From Hydractinia echinata (Eukaryota; Cnidaria; Hydrozoa; Anthoathecata; Hydractiniidae): 64,000 bases of DNA. Shown one piece after another: positions 34,846-47,500 of the stretch (position 1 is its first letter; every line of letters begins with the position of its first letter). The notes below the pieces were generated by a model, which saw nothing but the letters and a program-made list of their open reading frames with translations, was not told the origin of the DNA and searched no databases. The translations under genes were made by a program, and so were the position numbers. The DNA is taken from assembly GCA_030067915.1 (NCBI GenBank), contig JASGCC010000061.1, forward strand, positions 434,001 to 498,000, given 5' to 3'.

Positions 34846-36045
34846 GCGTGTAGATGCTGTATATTAGCTAGAATAAGGATTGAGCATAATTATTTAGCCC
34901 TTTTTGTTGGTTGAAGAATGAAAAGAAAGGTTACGAACCTGCGCACTTGCCGTTACTCTGAGATTATGTTAACTAGAGCAAAATGACGTGGCAAAATGAC
35001 GTGTCGGTATATTAAAGGTTTTTTTACTCGTATCGGTCAAATAAATGCAATGTAAATATTTAGTATATTAAAATGCATCAGATAAGCGCCCTTCTGGAAT
35101 ATTACCACTTTTTAACAGTGGCTGCAAAAAGAAGCGTCCTCCTCGAATAATCGCTATGTTAGCAAAAAAATTTTAGTTGAATAGCGGTCTGCCTCAGTCT
35201 GTGAAATCAAACATTTGATTAAGCACTCGGATATTTATTTCAAACTACAGGTCTGTTTATACGGAGGCGGTCTGGCTCAATCAACCAAGCTGTTCATTTG
35301 CCAGTCTAGTTTTCAGCTTGTTTTTTTATGCAAAAAACTATCTCGGTTGGGCTGGCTCCACTTCCAAATAAACAGTCTCTATGGGAAAAAATTAGTAGAG
35401 AGAATCCCCCTTATTTGCACATTTTTTATCAATTAATAGAATAACACTTTTTACGTATGCACAACACAACGAGAAAAATGGTCTTGTGAAAGAGAAAGAA
35501 AATATCCTCTCATTTTGACCTATGGAAAAGTCAAACGATTTTTAAGTTGAAATTTGTGATATATTTTCTGAAATATGTGCAAAAATTAATTATAATTCGT
35601 CCTAAAATACCTTATTAAAAACTTTTATTTCTAAAATTTTTTTAATTGCGTTTATTGTATATAAAAATAGCTGCACAACTAGATTTACCAAAATAAGAAT
35701 TTGACCCATTTGTTTGTCAAATCACTATGATGTCATACGTTACTTTTAACACTAATTTTAACGATTCGCTCTCCTAAACAGTAAATCTTACCATGGCCCA
35801 TACAGCTATGGGCAACTCTTTACCCTGTTGATACCCATATTCCCGTAGAATTTTCCGAGGGATAACTATAATGTCCTGTAATAATAGTCGTTTCCTGCCT
35901 GTGACATTTATAATGATTTGCAAAATCAAAAACAAAAAAAACATGGGTTAAAAGTACTTAAAAGCAGAGTCATGACTTAATGTACCGTCAACCGTTCCTC
36001 TCGCTAACCGTGTATTTAATTAACCATTCAGAAGATTTAATACAC
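34846..36045. other. Gene-free stretch with a possible Helitron-Helitron junction
   Basis: At 35842-35861 an imperfect 3'-type hairpin (CCCGTAGAATTTTCCGAGGG) is followed within about 15 bp by a 5'-type end (TCCTGTAATAATAGTCG, 35874). Otherwise nothing recognised. Confidence 0.35.
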
Positions 36046-37260
36046 CTTTCCCGAATTAGTTTTCTTTTCCCCCTGCTGTTTCTCAACTTTGTCAAACAAG
36101 ATGGATGTGGGTTTTGAAATCCTCACCTAAAAACTTAATAAAAGGTGAAATCTTTAGATTCATACAGCAAACAAACACCTGTTAAAACATTTTTATTAAT
36201 TTTGTACTAATTGACCTCTGCTTGAGACAGAAGCTTATTAATACAAATTGAAAATTACGAAGACTTTGACTGTAACATTATTACCACCAAAACAGCATTT
36301 TCACAGTCGAATTATGTTTAAGGTAAGTCGATAAGGCCCGTGGAAAAATCCACTTAGGCTGGATAACAGTGGAAAAGAACTGTCATTTAAATTTTGATGA
36401 CGTCAGCAATGATCCGCCAATTTACGAAAAAAAATTTAGTTGCCTCGATGGTGGAGAGCAGGAAACGCTGATGAATAAAATGTACAAGATCATGTGCTTT
36501 TAACGAACGCTTACGGAGATATAAGGGTTTAACAATTTTGTTGACGTCAGCACAGTGTCCTTCAAGTTATTTGGCCTCAAAGTTATAACTACAATGCAAT
36601 GGCTTCATCAATCTTATTAAATGCATTGACGTCAGTCTAAATGCATTGACGTCGCGCCGTTACGTCGGAAAGATTAACAAAATATCGACTTAACTTAAAC
36701 TTAATTCGACTGTGAAAATGGCTTTGGTGGTAATAATGTTACGGTCAAAGTCTTCTTAATTTTCAACTCAAAAGAATTAAGTTAAAAATTATACACACAC
36801 CCATTCAATGATGCTTTAAAAAGTTTTTTTTTCTAAATACACTTTGTTTTATTTATTTATTTATCTATTTTCTTTCGTGACGCTTCAAAATATTTCTTAA
36901 TTTGCATTATCTAGACTAACAAGCCTCCTTAGCTTCAATTATAATGGTTCATTTATCCTAATGCCGTTCAATAGTTTCCACAACTTAAAACTTTCGTATG
37001 ATTATTTGACTGCGTCTTTCGTTTATGTTCTTTTTTCTCATATTCATTTTGTTCTTATTTCCGATTGAATTTATATTTACGTTTGCACATACATTTATTA
37101 TTTACGCATTTCAGCATTAGGAACTATTGTAATTTATGGATGCTTGAAATATATGTCGATTAATAATAATAATATTAATAATAATAATGCTGAATGTGAT
37201 CTTAAAGTCAAAACATAAAAATTCTAAAATTTTAAAAAACATGCAATTCGGAAAAGTGTA
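36046..37260. mobile_element. Dispersed repeat (partner at 41280-41590) invaded by a Helitron
   Basis: 36046-36185 matches 41280-41405 (TTTCTCAACTTTGTCAAACA; AAATCCTCACCTAAAAACTT). 36247-36320 and 36697-36775 are inverted arms (ACAGTCGAATTATGTTTAA; GGTGGTAATAATGTTACGG). The segment 36324-36697 ends in a Helitron-like 3' hairpin on the minus strand (AAGTGGATTTTTCCACGGGC), with CTTA in place of CTAG. The 41 kb copy lacks this segment. Confidence 0.55.
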
Positions 37261-38178
37261 TTAATGTTTCTAGCGCTTGCTATGACATAACCAAGTTTTA
37301 AAAACATTTCACAGAAAATGGATAGAATATTTAAAATTTTCACCAAAAAAGCTTGATAAACACTTAATTTTTTTAGAAAATCTATGAGAATTCGTACGTC
37401 GCTACTTGCAGGTACCATTTTTAATTCTCAGACGAGCATTATATGGATTTGATCTTTGTTTGAAAGCGAGGTTCATAAAAGAAGTAAAAATTATAAAGGA
37501 TTTGACAATAGCAACAAACCTAACAACACAAAACGTCTTGAAAATAGAATGTAGTGAACATTTACACACGTCATAATTCAGCTATACTAAAAACAGGAAA
37601 TTCGGAAAATGTTTGTTGAGTGGTTTAATTATAAAGCAGAGAGGTCCTGATTCAAACCCTATGGTTGAAATTATTTTTACTTCTTTTAATTTTATAATTC
37701 TTTTCTTTTATTTTTACCTGCCTCACGTTTTTTTCGCAATTATTTTTTTCTTCTCCATTTTACAAATGTAAAAGAGTAGACCATTTGCTTAGCTGCTACA
37801 CTGTAGAGAAAAGCTGCCGCTTAAAATCGCCATTTTATAATTTGTGAATACGCCGGTAGACGAAAACTCGCGTTTTTGTTATCCGACCGCCACCACCAAA
37901 ACAAATGCAGACAAAACCAAACACATGTTTTTATTGAATATGTGAAAAAATTTATTTTTTAATCTTTCCTTAAATTTTATAAAACATTGCTAGTACTGTC
38001 TGAATGGCCACCTGCTTAAAGGAAATGTGAATGTTAAACAATGAGGTGGGTATAAAAAGAAGGCGGCACTCCTTTATATTTGAAGAGGCTAATATGGTAT
38101 CTATGCATTAAAAACAATCACAGGGAAGTTATGATATATCGATATTTTTATTGTAAAATTTCAACATTATAGAAATGC

Positions 38179-38211
<33 letters not shown>

Positions 38212-38626
38212 ACATAAAATTGGGTTCCATATTATACAATGGTTCTTCGCCCTAAAATCAAATAAAGAAATAAAAAGGATAAGTACATACAATTTAGATA
38301 AATTATCAATAAATATTAGTTTAAAAACGGATAAAATCAGAAGTGAAGAGTACATAGAAACTGACTTAAAATCGCGTTTTACGGTATATATCTCCTGCTA
38401 TAAGAAGTAGTTCGACAAATTGCAAATGTTTATATAGATTTTATCCTCTGTGACTTTTGATCCGGACTTGTCACCTTCTTATCAACGCAAACAGCCGCTG
38501 CAAGGGTAAAAGGGGTGTATGACGCTTTGTGAACTGTATTATAGACTAATTATTACGTTATATATTATTTCTGTGGCTATACACAATATTTTATATCAGT
38601 TTGTATTTGCTGGGTTTTATATGTAA
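37261..38626. other. Gene-free stretch with an (ATT)n tract
   Basis: (TTA)n microsatellite at 38179-38209. No supported exon or transposon end. Confidence 0.45.
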
Positions 38627-38746
38627 CTAGTCGTTACCCCATGGATAACGGGGGTGGCTCGTCCGTTCTATATCGCATTTCGTGTTTCTGTAGCACGATG
38701 TTTTTTTTGCAGATAGACCGACAGCATACGGCTATATTAAAATAGA
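38627..38746 (-). mobile_element. Mini-Helitron, about 120 bp
   Basis: Minus strand: TCTATTTTAATATAGCCG at 38746. The 3' part has CCCCGTTATCCATGGGGTAA then CGACTAG before a host T. Internally it shares GTATGCTGTCGGTC-type sequence with the element at 6539. Confidence 0.6.
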
Positions 38747-38858
38747 AATGTTACCACAATTGTTTGAATATTGAAAGTTCTTTATGGTCAGCTAGCTTGT
38801 CTAAAATTGTTTAAAACTAAAAATGCGTATAATAAACTATATTATTAAACAATTTCAC

Positions 38859-40160
38859 TCAAGCAGTTAAAAGAGCTTTTCTTAACGTCCCTCTTTTGAA
38901 GATCAAAAGCAAAGTTGACATAATCCCGAGACAAAGCAGACTAATTGCTAAAACTTCTTTGTGCTTTGCAAAGTAGCCTATTCCAAGCGATACAAATATG
39001 CCACTTAACTTTATAGCCATCTGATAAGAACTTTGAGCGGTACCTAATACATCCTTTGGCAATGTGTATCCAATTATGGAAACCACTATTGTTCGTTTAG
39101 CCGGAACCAAAAACAATGCGATATAAAAGAAGGCTACTAAAACCATAATACAAACTCCTTGTTCGGGAAGAAAGCTTAAAATTAGTAGTAAAACCAAACC
39201 ACCGATGCTAAGTGATAGCAACAAGTCATAGTAGCAAACCTTCTTTAGTATAGTGGGAAGGGATGCCCACACGATCGCCTGTGCTATGGAAGGTATAAGA
39301 ATGATCGTTACTGAATATTTAGTTTGAAGATTAAAACATTCATCGACCACGATAGGAACAAGGATGACAAAGCAAGTATTAGTGCAACCAAGGAATACTC
39401 CATGGAGCAACAACGTAATGTAGTCCAACCTCTTAAAGAGCTCTTTTGTCTCTTTTAGTTTTTCAAAAAATCCTTTTTTTTCTTTATTCGTTCCTTCCTT
39501 ATTTACATCCACTTCCGGTATTGTAGGCGTGTCTCGATCATAAAATATGAAACAAGACACCAGCGTGAACAAGTAATTAACAAACATTGTAAGTCCTGGA
39601 ATGTTGCCTGACCAAATGCGCCACTCTCCAATATGAATGTTTGCCTTGGGATAAACCACCCAAACTAAGAAAATAGAAAATTGTGCGAAAAATCCGCAAA
39701 AATTTACAAACGACAAATATTTCCCCATATCATTCTGCGATGACCGGACGGTTAGACTGTAACGAACAACAACATTTACAGTACTTCCAAAACCGTTAAA
39801 GAACTGTCCCAATAGGACTACCTTTCCAATAGGTATCGAGTATAACATCGCTCCAATGATGTGAAGAAAAGTAAGTAGTATGATAAATCGCTTTGGGTGT
39901 TCATATAGATCTAGCAAAAACCCAATTAAAGTGCATGCAAAGACTGCGCCGATATTATAGGTAGTTGATTGCAAACCCGTATACCATTTGGCGGTATCTC
40001 CATCTTTGAAAATATCTTTGAAATAAAAATAATTTGTTGGTGCAATTATGAGGCCAGCCAATGCCCTGCTAAATGCAGTAAGTCCATATATGATAAAGCG
40101 GTTAGTAGGAATCACTTCATACTTTTCTTTGTCTCTATTATTCTCCATGTCTATATCCAT
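38859..40160 (-). CDS. Major facilitator superfamily transporter (MFSD8-like), single exon
   Basis: The start chosen is ATG at 40158-40160 (MDIDMENNRDKEKYEVIP), giving 433 aa. The frame continues upstream only to a non-ATG start. About twelve hydrophobic segments are visible in two blocks, separated by a charged cytoplasmic loop near residues 215-245 (EVDVNKEGTNKEKKGFFEKL). The loop after TM2 carries GFLLDLYEHPKR, a version of the MFS GxxxD(R/H)xxxR signature. TM1 begins FIIYGLTAFSRALAGLII. Overall layout and the N-terminal half recall MFSD8-type lysosomal or organellar transporters, but substrate and location cannot be read from sequence. It is intact, uninterrupted and intronless in a region where neighbours have introns. 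A retrocopy or a genuinely intronless gene is possible. Confidence 0.85.
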   Translation of the reverse strand: MDIDMENNRDKEKYEVIPTNRFIIYGLTAFSRALAGLIIAPTNYFYFKDIFKDGDTAKWYTGLQSTTYNIGAVFACTLIGFLLDLYEHPKRFIILLTFLHIIGAMLYSIPIGKVVLLGQFFNGFGSTVNVVVRYSLTVRSSQNDMGKYLSFVNFCGFFAQFSIFLVWVVYPKANIHIGEWRIWSGNIPGLTMFVNYLFTLVSCFIFYDRDTPTIPEVDVNKEGTNKEKKGFFEKLKETKELFKRLDYITLLLHGVFLGCTNTCFVILVPIVVDECFNLQTKYSVTIILIPSIAQAIVWASLPTILKKVCYYDLLLSLSIGGLVLLLILSFLPEQGVCIMVLVAFFYIALFLVPAKRTIVVSIIGYTLPKDVLGTAQSSYQMAIKLSGIFVSLGIGYFAKHKEVLAISLLCLGIMSTLLLIFKRGTLRKALLTA

Positions 40161-41279
40161 CCTTGTGAAACAAATTTGTGACTTTGTTTGCGGATACAAA
40201 ATTGCGGGAAGTATTGGGTTTCAACCGGTTTCACTTTTTTCTCTTTCCTAAATACTTTTTGGCTATATTATAGGAGGTAAAATGTATAATAACATGAATC
40301 ATTATTGTCAAACGTTTTGATGTATGCAAAAGTTATTTACTTAATATTATAATATATCATACTTCTTTGTACACCATCGTAACTGATCTCCTTAGCTGTA
40401 ATTTCTAAAACACTATTAATAATATTATTAAAAGCTAATAACTTGATAATAGATAATTATGTTTCAATTAGTATAAACTTTCTGATTAATCTTTTGCATT
40501 CAAGTTTACAAATATAATAACAACTATTTCCTTATCTTGAGATTTCATCTGTTCTGTGGAATGTTTATTTTTTGTGAGCACAAGTGATTTCGAAATAGGC
40601 CTTACCTTCATTTTCGACTGATTGGAGTGGTCACACTACTTTAAAGCCAAGATATGTAGCGTTTATAATGTGGGATAAAAGGGGCGTGATTTTTTTAAAA
40701 AAGAAACAAATAACTTGGAAAAATCTAGGAGGTTAGAAATATTCTCCTTCATTTTACCAACATTTCCTGGAAATGTGGGTAAAATGAATTGTCACTCAGA
40801 TGTGGAATCATAAATATTTGTAAGGTACTAAAATTTAACAAAAAAATGCTTAAGCAAAAGAGCAAAATAAGAACAATTTTAGGTTTAGGTTGAGCAATAG
40901 CCAGAAAATCTCTCCTTTCGCCATGCTTCTTTCATACCAGCTGGAAAAAACGAATCGCGAGTAGAGGGTTTTTCTGGCTAGCCGAACATGTGAAAATAAA
41001 AACACTGAATCCAGGTTCTCTTACGTAAAAAAGTGTAACGTTCAACATTGAATCTACGTTTTTTGTTTACATTTTTGTCAAAATATGTCACTATTTATAA
41101 CAATAAAAAGACGCTATGTCGCGTTCAAGACATGAAATTGCATTGTATATTCTGATCAATTCAAAATGCAGTTAGATGGATAATGATGGCCTTAATGGAT
41201 ATTTTTTTCTCATAAATATCAGTAGGAAACTTTTGCGATTTTAGCGATTTTTTGTCATTGTCGCGAAAGTTTATGTATA
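40161..41279. other. Upstream flank of the transporter
   Basis: No exon, transposon end or RNA gene recognised. Confidence 0.35.
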
Positions 41280-41590
41280 CACCTTTTCCCAAATTAGTTT
41301 TCTTTGATGTACCGCTTCTATTTCTCAACTTTGTCAAACAAAATGAATGTGATTTTTGAAATCCTCACCTAAAAACTTGATAAAATGTGAAATCTTAAGA
41401 TTCATACAGGCAAACAAGCAACAGACTTTAACCGTAACAATAATGTCACCAAAACAGCATTTGTACATGTCGGATGAAGTTAAAAACTTATACACACCAA
41501 TTCAATGATGCTTAAAGACAAAACATCAAAATTCTAAAAAACATAAAATTCGGGAAACGTGTATTGGAAAATTTTTAATCTATGAATCGC
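41280..41590. mobile_element. Dispersed repeat, shorter copy of 36046-37260
   Basis: Shares CAACTTTGTCAAACAA, AAATCCTCACCTAAAAACTT, CACCAAAACAGCATTT, CAATTCAATGATGCTT-type and AAAATTCTAAAAAACAT segments in the same order, without the Helitron insertion. Confidence 0.6.
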
Positions 41591-43570
41591 CACTTTTTTT
41601 CATGCCATCTTTAGGTTAATATTTATTTTGTGAAGGCGTTTACATTCCATACAGAGACACCATAAAGTCGTTATCTAGGTTTGGCCTATTTTTCTTGAGG
41701 GTTCTTTTTGGATAAAATCAAAATAAATGTTGTTAAAATAACAGTAAGAACGGATGGTTTGAACATTATTATCTTTCAGGTCTTTACTCATGTGCGTATA
41801 GTTTGGCATTGCGTGCGTTGCATACGAATTTCTGTGGTTTTAGGTCAATTTTGGTATACAAAACTGGGTATACAAAACATTGTATTGTCAAGTATTACTT
41901 GTTAAGGACGTTGCTGCGTGTTAAAACTGATTAAGAACCGGAATGTTTCAAGGATTAAACTCCTTTTTTACGCACAGGATATTCTTAAAATCGGATTACA
42001 AGATAATTTAGACAATTAATTAATTCAGAGTTATCGTAAGTAGAGATTTGTTGGGTAAAACGATGACTTAAAAAACAAAAGCGTAATTAGAAGCAGAGAC
42101 CTTACATTTTATACCGCTTTCAGCTCGGGTAGTGATATTGATCTATGGTAAAATCAAACCTACCCGACCTGGTGTCCGCGGTCGGTTATTATTTTGGATC
42201 TAATTAGCACAAATAGCTTACCTTTACACAAATTTCTTTCGATTTGTTTGTTGACTATTATTAAAATTTATTAATGAGTAATGAGCAATATATAATTGCT
42301 AAATTGTGAGAGGTTAGCAAAAGCAAAGGCGTGTAGTGCACATGCAAGGGGAGGTTGCGATTGATCGAGAGAACCATTAAACCGTGGATTAATAATGTAA
42401 GGTGTAGGTTGTGAGCAGCAAACATCGAACTAGGTGAAAGGGGGCCGTGCTGGTGACGCCGATTACACACGAAACAAAATTCATTTGACATAAACTTTAA
42501 ACCAGGCTATAACAGAAAGAGAGCGCACGCGTAGAAAACGCATCCAGTGGAATACACATAGACTGATAAGGATTCAACTCGTGCCTACCGCGGACGACCA
42601 CATGGTAACAAAAAAACACAAATGACGAGCGTGAGCTGAAACAACTACTGTACAAGTTTTAATATTGCAAAGAACTGCAGTAATAGTAATCTTAGGGTAT
42701 TTGTGAGCATGCGTATATACTTCGCTGACAATCACTCTTTATGATATTCAGCATACTCCACAAACCTGGTATTTTTTTTTCAATGAAAACAGTAACTTAA
42801 CAGATTTTAGTCTAATTCTTTTATAATTTATCACAATTCTTTATTTATATTAACTTTACTACAGTTACAAATCTAGCTACTGACTTTTTCTTTAACATGA
42901 AAAATAATTTGTTTCATATACAGAACGTATATATATACAATAAGTTTTGTATGTAAAAAATTTACACGGTAAAAAAATAAAAAAATAATGTTCATAAGTT
43001 GACATACCTCTCGCTGGCCTTTTTTTGGATTTTCCACTGTCACAAGAACAAAAATAGTAAGAAACATTTTTTTTAACACAACATGAAAACCAACGTCACA
43101 ATAGCTCAGCAAACCAACATTAATCTAACAGCTAACATAGGATAAAAAAAATATCACTTGACTTTTTTGGTTTGTTTCCTCGAATCCTCCTCGAATTTAC
43201 CAACTTTCGCACAACTCGCTAAAAGTTTAATACTATCTAAAAAACATCGCGCAACTTAAACCCGTACTTCTTAAATTTAATTCACAAAATTTAACTAACA
43301 AACTAACGAAATAATAACAATGAAATATGTATATTACAAACTAGCTAATAAAAAACAAAATGGAAATATAAAAAAATTCACAGAAATATTGATAAAAAAA
43401 GGAATAAAAAATACGACCTCGCCGCTCTGAAAACCCTCCTGTCTTGAAAACCTTATAATTCGATTTGCAAAAACGTTTAGTGTGATATATTCAGCTTGAA
43501 GTTGATGTTCAATTTGACACTTTCCACATCAGTTGCAAAAGGTAACACAACTGTTCAGTCAACTTTTATG
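41591..43570. other. Gene-free stretch
   Basis: Short frames only. A minus-strand ATG near 43056 followed by a donor (CGAGAG|GTATGT) could be a first exon (MFLTIFVLVTVENPKKGQRE), but no following exon was found. Confidence 0.3.
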
Positions 43571-43880
43571 CGACGTTTACATAAGGGCTTCACTTTGTCA
43601 AAAGTGAAGTGAAATTATTGTAGTCTCTATTAAGTTATAAAAACACACTTTGGTCTGTTTCACTTCAGGTGTACAAACCTCATGGTAAACACCGAAGTGA
43701 AACTTAGGCAAGGTGAGTGCTACTACGCATGTGTCATACGGTAAGTGTAAAAGATGTCTACGCCATAAATTTTACTTTACTTCCAGCGTTGTGAAGCCTC
43801 ATGTAAACATGATAGCAATTCACTTTGGCTGGAAAGGTGACTTCACTCGTGACACAGTGACACTTTCATGTAAACGCCGC
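43571..43880. mobile_element. MITE with CGACGTTTACAT / ATGTAAACGCCGC ends
   Basis: Inverted ends continue into related AAGGGCTTCAC / GTGACACTTTCA words. Internal pieces repeat the GTAAACATGA and AAGTGAAAC/TTCACTT themes. The open frame at 43713 is incidental. Confidence 0.55.
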
Positions 43881-44500
43881 CTAAATCTATATCATCTTAT
43901 TGAAATTAGATGTTTTAACAGCGAATGTTATTGTTCGTAAAATATAAAAAAAAAATCGTTCTATCCCAAAAAGTTTCTTCTCTACATACTTTGCTCCCAA
44001 ATTATATTTTTTATTATATTGGAATTTCATATAAATTACCATTAAATTGGTGTGGGTAATTTTTTCAACATTTTTGTTGACGGTATTGTTGTTATGGCTA
44101 GAGCCTTGCCTTAATAATGACATCTATTCCGGGAGAAGTGTATTTCGCGATTTTCGGGTGAAGGAATAAGCGCCCTGGGAGATTATCAGAAATTTAGACT
44201 TTTTGAGACAGCGTTTATTTCACAGGAGAACTTAACATATAGAGCTAGAGAAACGAAACAATATATATCCACTTTGTGTGACGAATTTTGGCAAACATAA
44301 AAAAAATGCCCATATTTAAAAAAAAGATGGTAATAAATCATTTTAATATCAATGTTTGTCTTTGTGTGTTTGTTTGAATTACAATGTATCTCTTGTATCT
44401 CTAGAACGCCCCTTTTTTAGTCATTGACGGCATTTAATAGCAAACTCGATTACCTGCTACAAATTCAAAAATAAATAGCTCATCTTTACATGTTTTGGAA

Positions 44501-47500
44501 TCAGCAACAACGAGAGGAAGGTTTTTCACTCTCTAATACAATCGTCGGTATGCTGTTTTCTCTTTCCTAAAAATAAAAGCAGTAGGAGACATCGTATCAA
44601 CACAAGATTGGTTCCCAATTGGGGCCTCAATTGTGTGCAACCATAAGTGAAAATAAATAAAAAATCCATATCTACAACATTTATTGCGCAACACCTTTGC
44701 GTCGCTTTGGTGCATAACATATAATATTGTAGGTACTAAAATATTTTTATGAAACTGGAAACTCAGTTAAAGACACCCTGTTGTTGATTTGATTCATTAT
44801 TCACCCTTATTATTCACACACATCATATAACACAGTTCCTTACTCTAATGTGCACATGCAATAATTATAACACATAGTTATATTAATTATATGTTTCATA
44901 AAAATGCTCTTACTCTTCTTTTTCTGTTTTCACAGATTAACTTTGCCATCTCCATAAAAACCTAAAAAACAATTTTTTTAAAAAGATTTTCTCTTTGTTT
45001 AAAAATGTAATGTCCAAGATTGTAGACTTAGAAATGTCATCAGTACAGCGCGCTAAAAATGTCAAAAATCAACAAATACTAGTTTTACCTCACTAACATT
45101 TGTGTCTTCCTTAGCACTGGTTTCAAAAAACTTTAACTTGCATTCCTTTGCTCTCTGAAAAACAAACGCAAAAATGAATTACTCTCTGGTGCATAATAGA
45201 CGTCCCATTCCGCAGTATTTTTTTAACCGGCTATTAACTTTTGAAGTAAGCATGCTAACCAAAACAGTTGCCAGTTTTGAACCCAATTCACTCTTAGCTC
45301 TTTTATAGTTACTAATGACCAATAACTGATACAATTTGCAGATGATTTAACAGTAAAGGTAAACACGATACTGACATTAAAGAAGCTTATTTTTGACAAT
45401 AAACTTAATATATAAAATATCTATTGATATTTTTTTATTTTCTACTAACAGGTTCCTTTGAAGGAGATTGAGAAAATGACGCACACAGTGCAAAAAGAGG
45501 TATACACTGTAAAATTTATCTTGCGTTTATATTGGATCTTGATTCATCCTTTTGTAAAATTCTTTGTCCCGACACACTATATCCCTCAGGACAAATCATC
45601 CTCTTTTTTGTCCTCTCCAGGCTTTCGTCCAATTCCGTATCAATATCAACAAGCCATAAAGCTTGTAATGTATTAACAAAGAAGATGAAGAAATAACAAA
45701 TTCACTTCTTGAGCAACAGAGTTATTCTTTAGGTGCCACCCTTGCACTCTCTAATCTTAATTCGGTTAATAACCCTTCACACTGGGTAATTTTTCACATT
45801 TTCCTGGTTTTGATAAAAAAATGCCAACATGAGCATTTTTTATTGTACCACATTGTTAACTCAAGGCCTGGGTAAATAATGTGTCCAATAAAAAACAATT
45901 GTAGAGTTAACACAAGGGGGGATGAATCCTCCTAAACCCTCAGCATTGAGGAGCCTACAATTATAGCTCATCAGGAATAGAATTATTAATCCATTTTTCA
46001 GCTATAGCTGACATTTTTTATTATTAAGACGTGTAAAACGTCAGGTTCAGATTGACTGAAATAATAAGCATTTGCTAACTTACATCTTCTCCTCGTTTTT
46101 TCGATATTGCTCTTAGTTCATCAGGAGTGTCTATTTTATTTGCAACCAAGAGTTGGCAAACACCAGGTGAAGCATTCTGGAACATAGGGTTAAAAACAGA
46201 TTTTGATGATACATATAGAAAGAATAACATTTGTTCTTCCTAAAATTACCTTCACTTTCTATTTTTTTTTCTAAGTAAACATGATTACAACAACATGATG
46301 TATACCGACAAAGTTTGACAGCATAGAAACATTCTGTATTGCGACATTGAAATGAATCAACTTCTTCTTTTTTAAAATTAAAGGCCTAATAAACAAATTA
46401 TATTAAAAGATCACTATACGTACATGCGTTATCGAATCCATCCAGTTGCTAATATTAGAAAAAGAATACTCTGCTGTAACGTCATAGACTAAAATAATTC
46501 CCTAAAATATTTGAAAATAAGAATATCTATTAAAGCGTGGCTAACATAGTGTTGGGAAAAATATTTGAGAGAGTGGGAGAGGAGGATTTAGAAAAGTAGT
46601 CAAAATATTTTCAAAACATTGGGATAAAATTGTTTTTAGGAGACATCTAAAGTCTGAGTGAGTAAACAAAAGCAGGGGAAGTTAAAAAGAGTGTCAAGTA
46701 AAAAATTTATCAACTGAGATGGAGAAATAAAATAATTTGGAGATAAAATTTGTGTGTAGCTGAGCAATTACTTGGGTCACATTTTTGTTACTAAATAATG
46801 ATAAAAAAGGTTTAATGTTAATGGTGAATTATTTTTAAAAAGGGATAGTGCATGAAAAAAATTTGAGTGGGAATTATGGGGGAGGGGGGTTTAGGAGGGG
46901 GCGATTTTGAGCACTTCATCATTGTAGAAATTGGAGTCTTAAAACAATAAATATAAAGAAATACAAACCATTGCTCCTCTATAGTAGGCACTTGTAAGAG
47001 TTCTAAAGCGTTCTTGTCCAGCTGTATCCCTGAGCATAAAAATGTTAAAACTTTAAGTTTATGCCACACAATACATGTTATACAGTCTTTTTCAGGAATA
47101 TTTAAGTAGGTGTGCGATGATTGGCACGTGTAAATCAAGTAACGCGTGCGATGTGAAACGCACGTGCAAAGGATGTTACGCATGCGATACGTGCTTCAAG
47201 GTTAATCTTTGTTGCGCATTGATTTTGCGGTAGAAAAGTGGGGGACGTTTTGAATCGTGAACCCCAAACATGATGATCGAGCGTCTACGATAGCGACTCT
47301 CTACATGTCCGAAATAGTATGCATGACTATACTGTCATTTTCATAAATTTATTTTTTATTTTTCAGGCCATCACAAGCAAATAGGCAAAAATATGCTTTG
47401 TTTTCAAATTAAAAAAAATCTTTACCCACGTGGCTTAAATAAAACTTCAAAATTCATTCAGAAAGTTCAGCTACATTTTAACAAAATTTATACAGAAAAA

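Noticed and set aside
43010..43056. Signal-peptide-like first exon on the minus strand (MFLTIFVLVTVENPKKGQRE then GTATGT)
   Set aside because: No following exon was found; too short to support alone.
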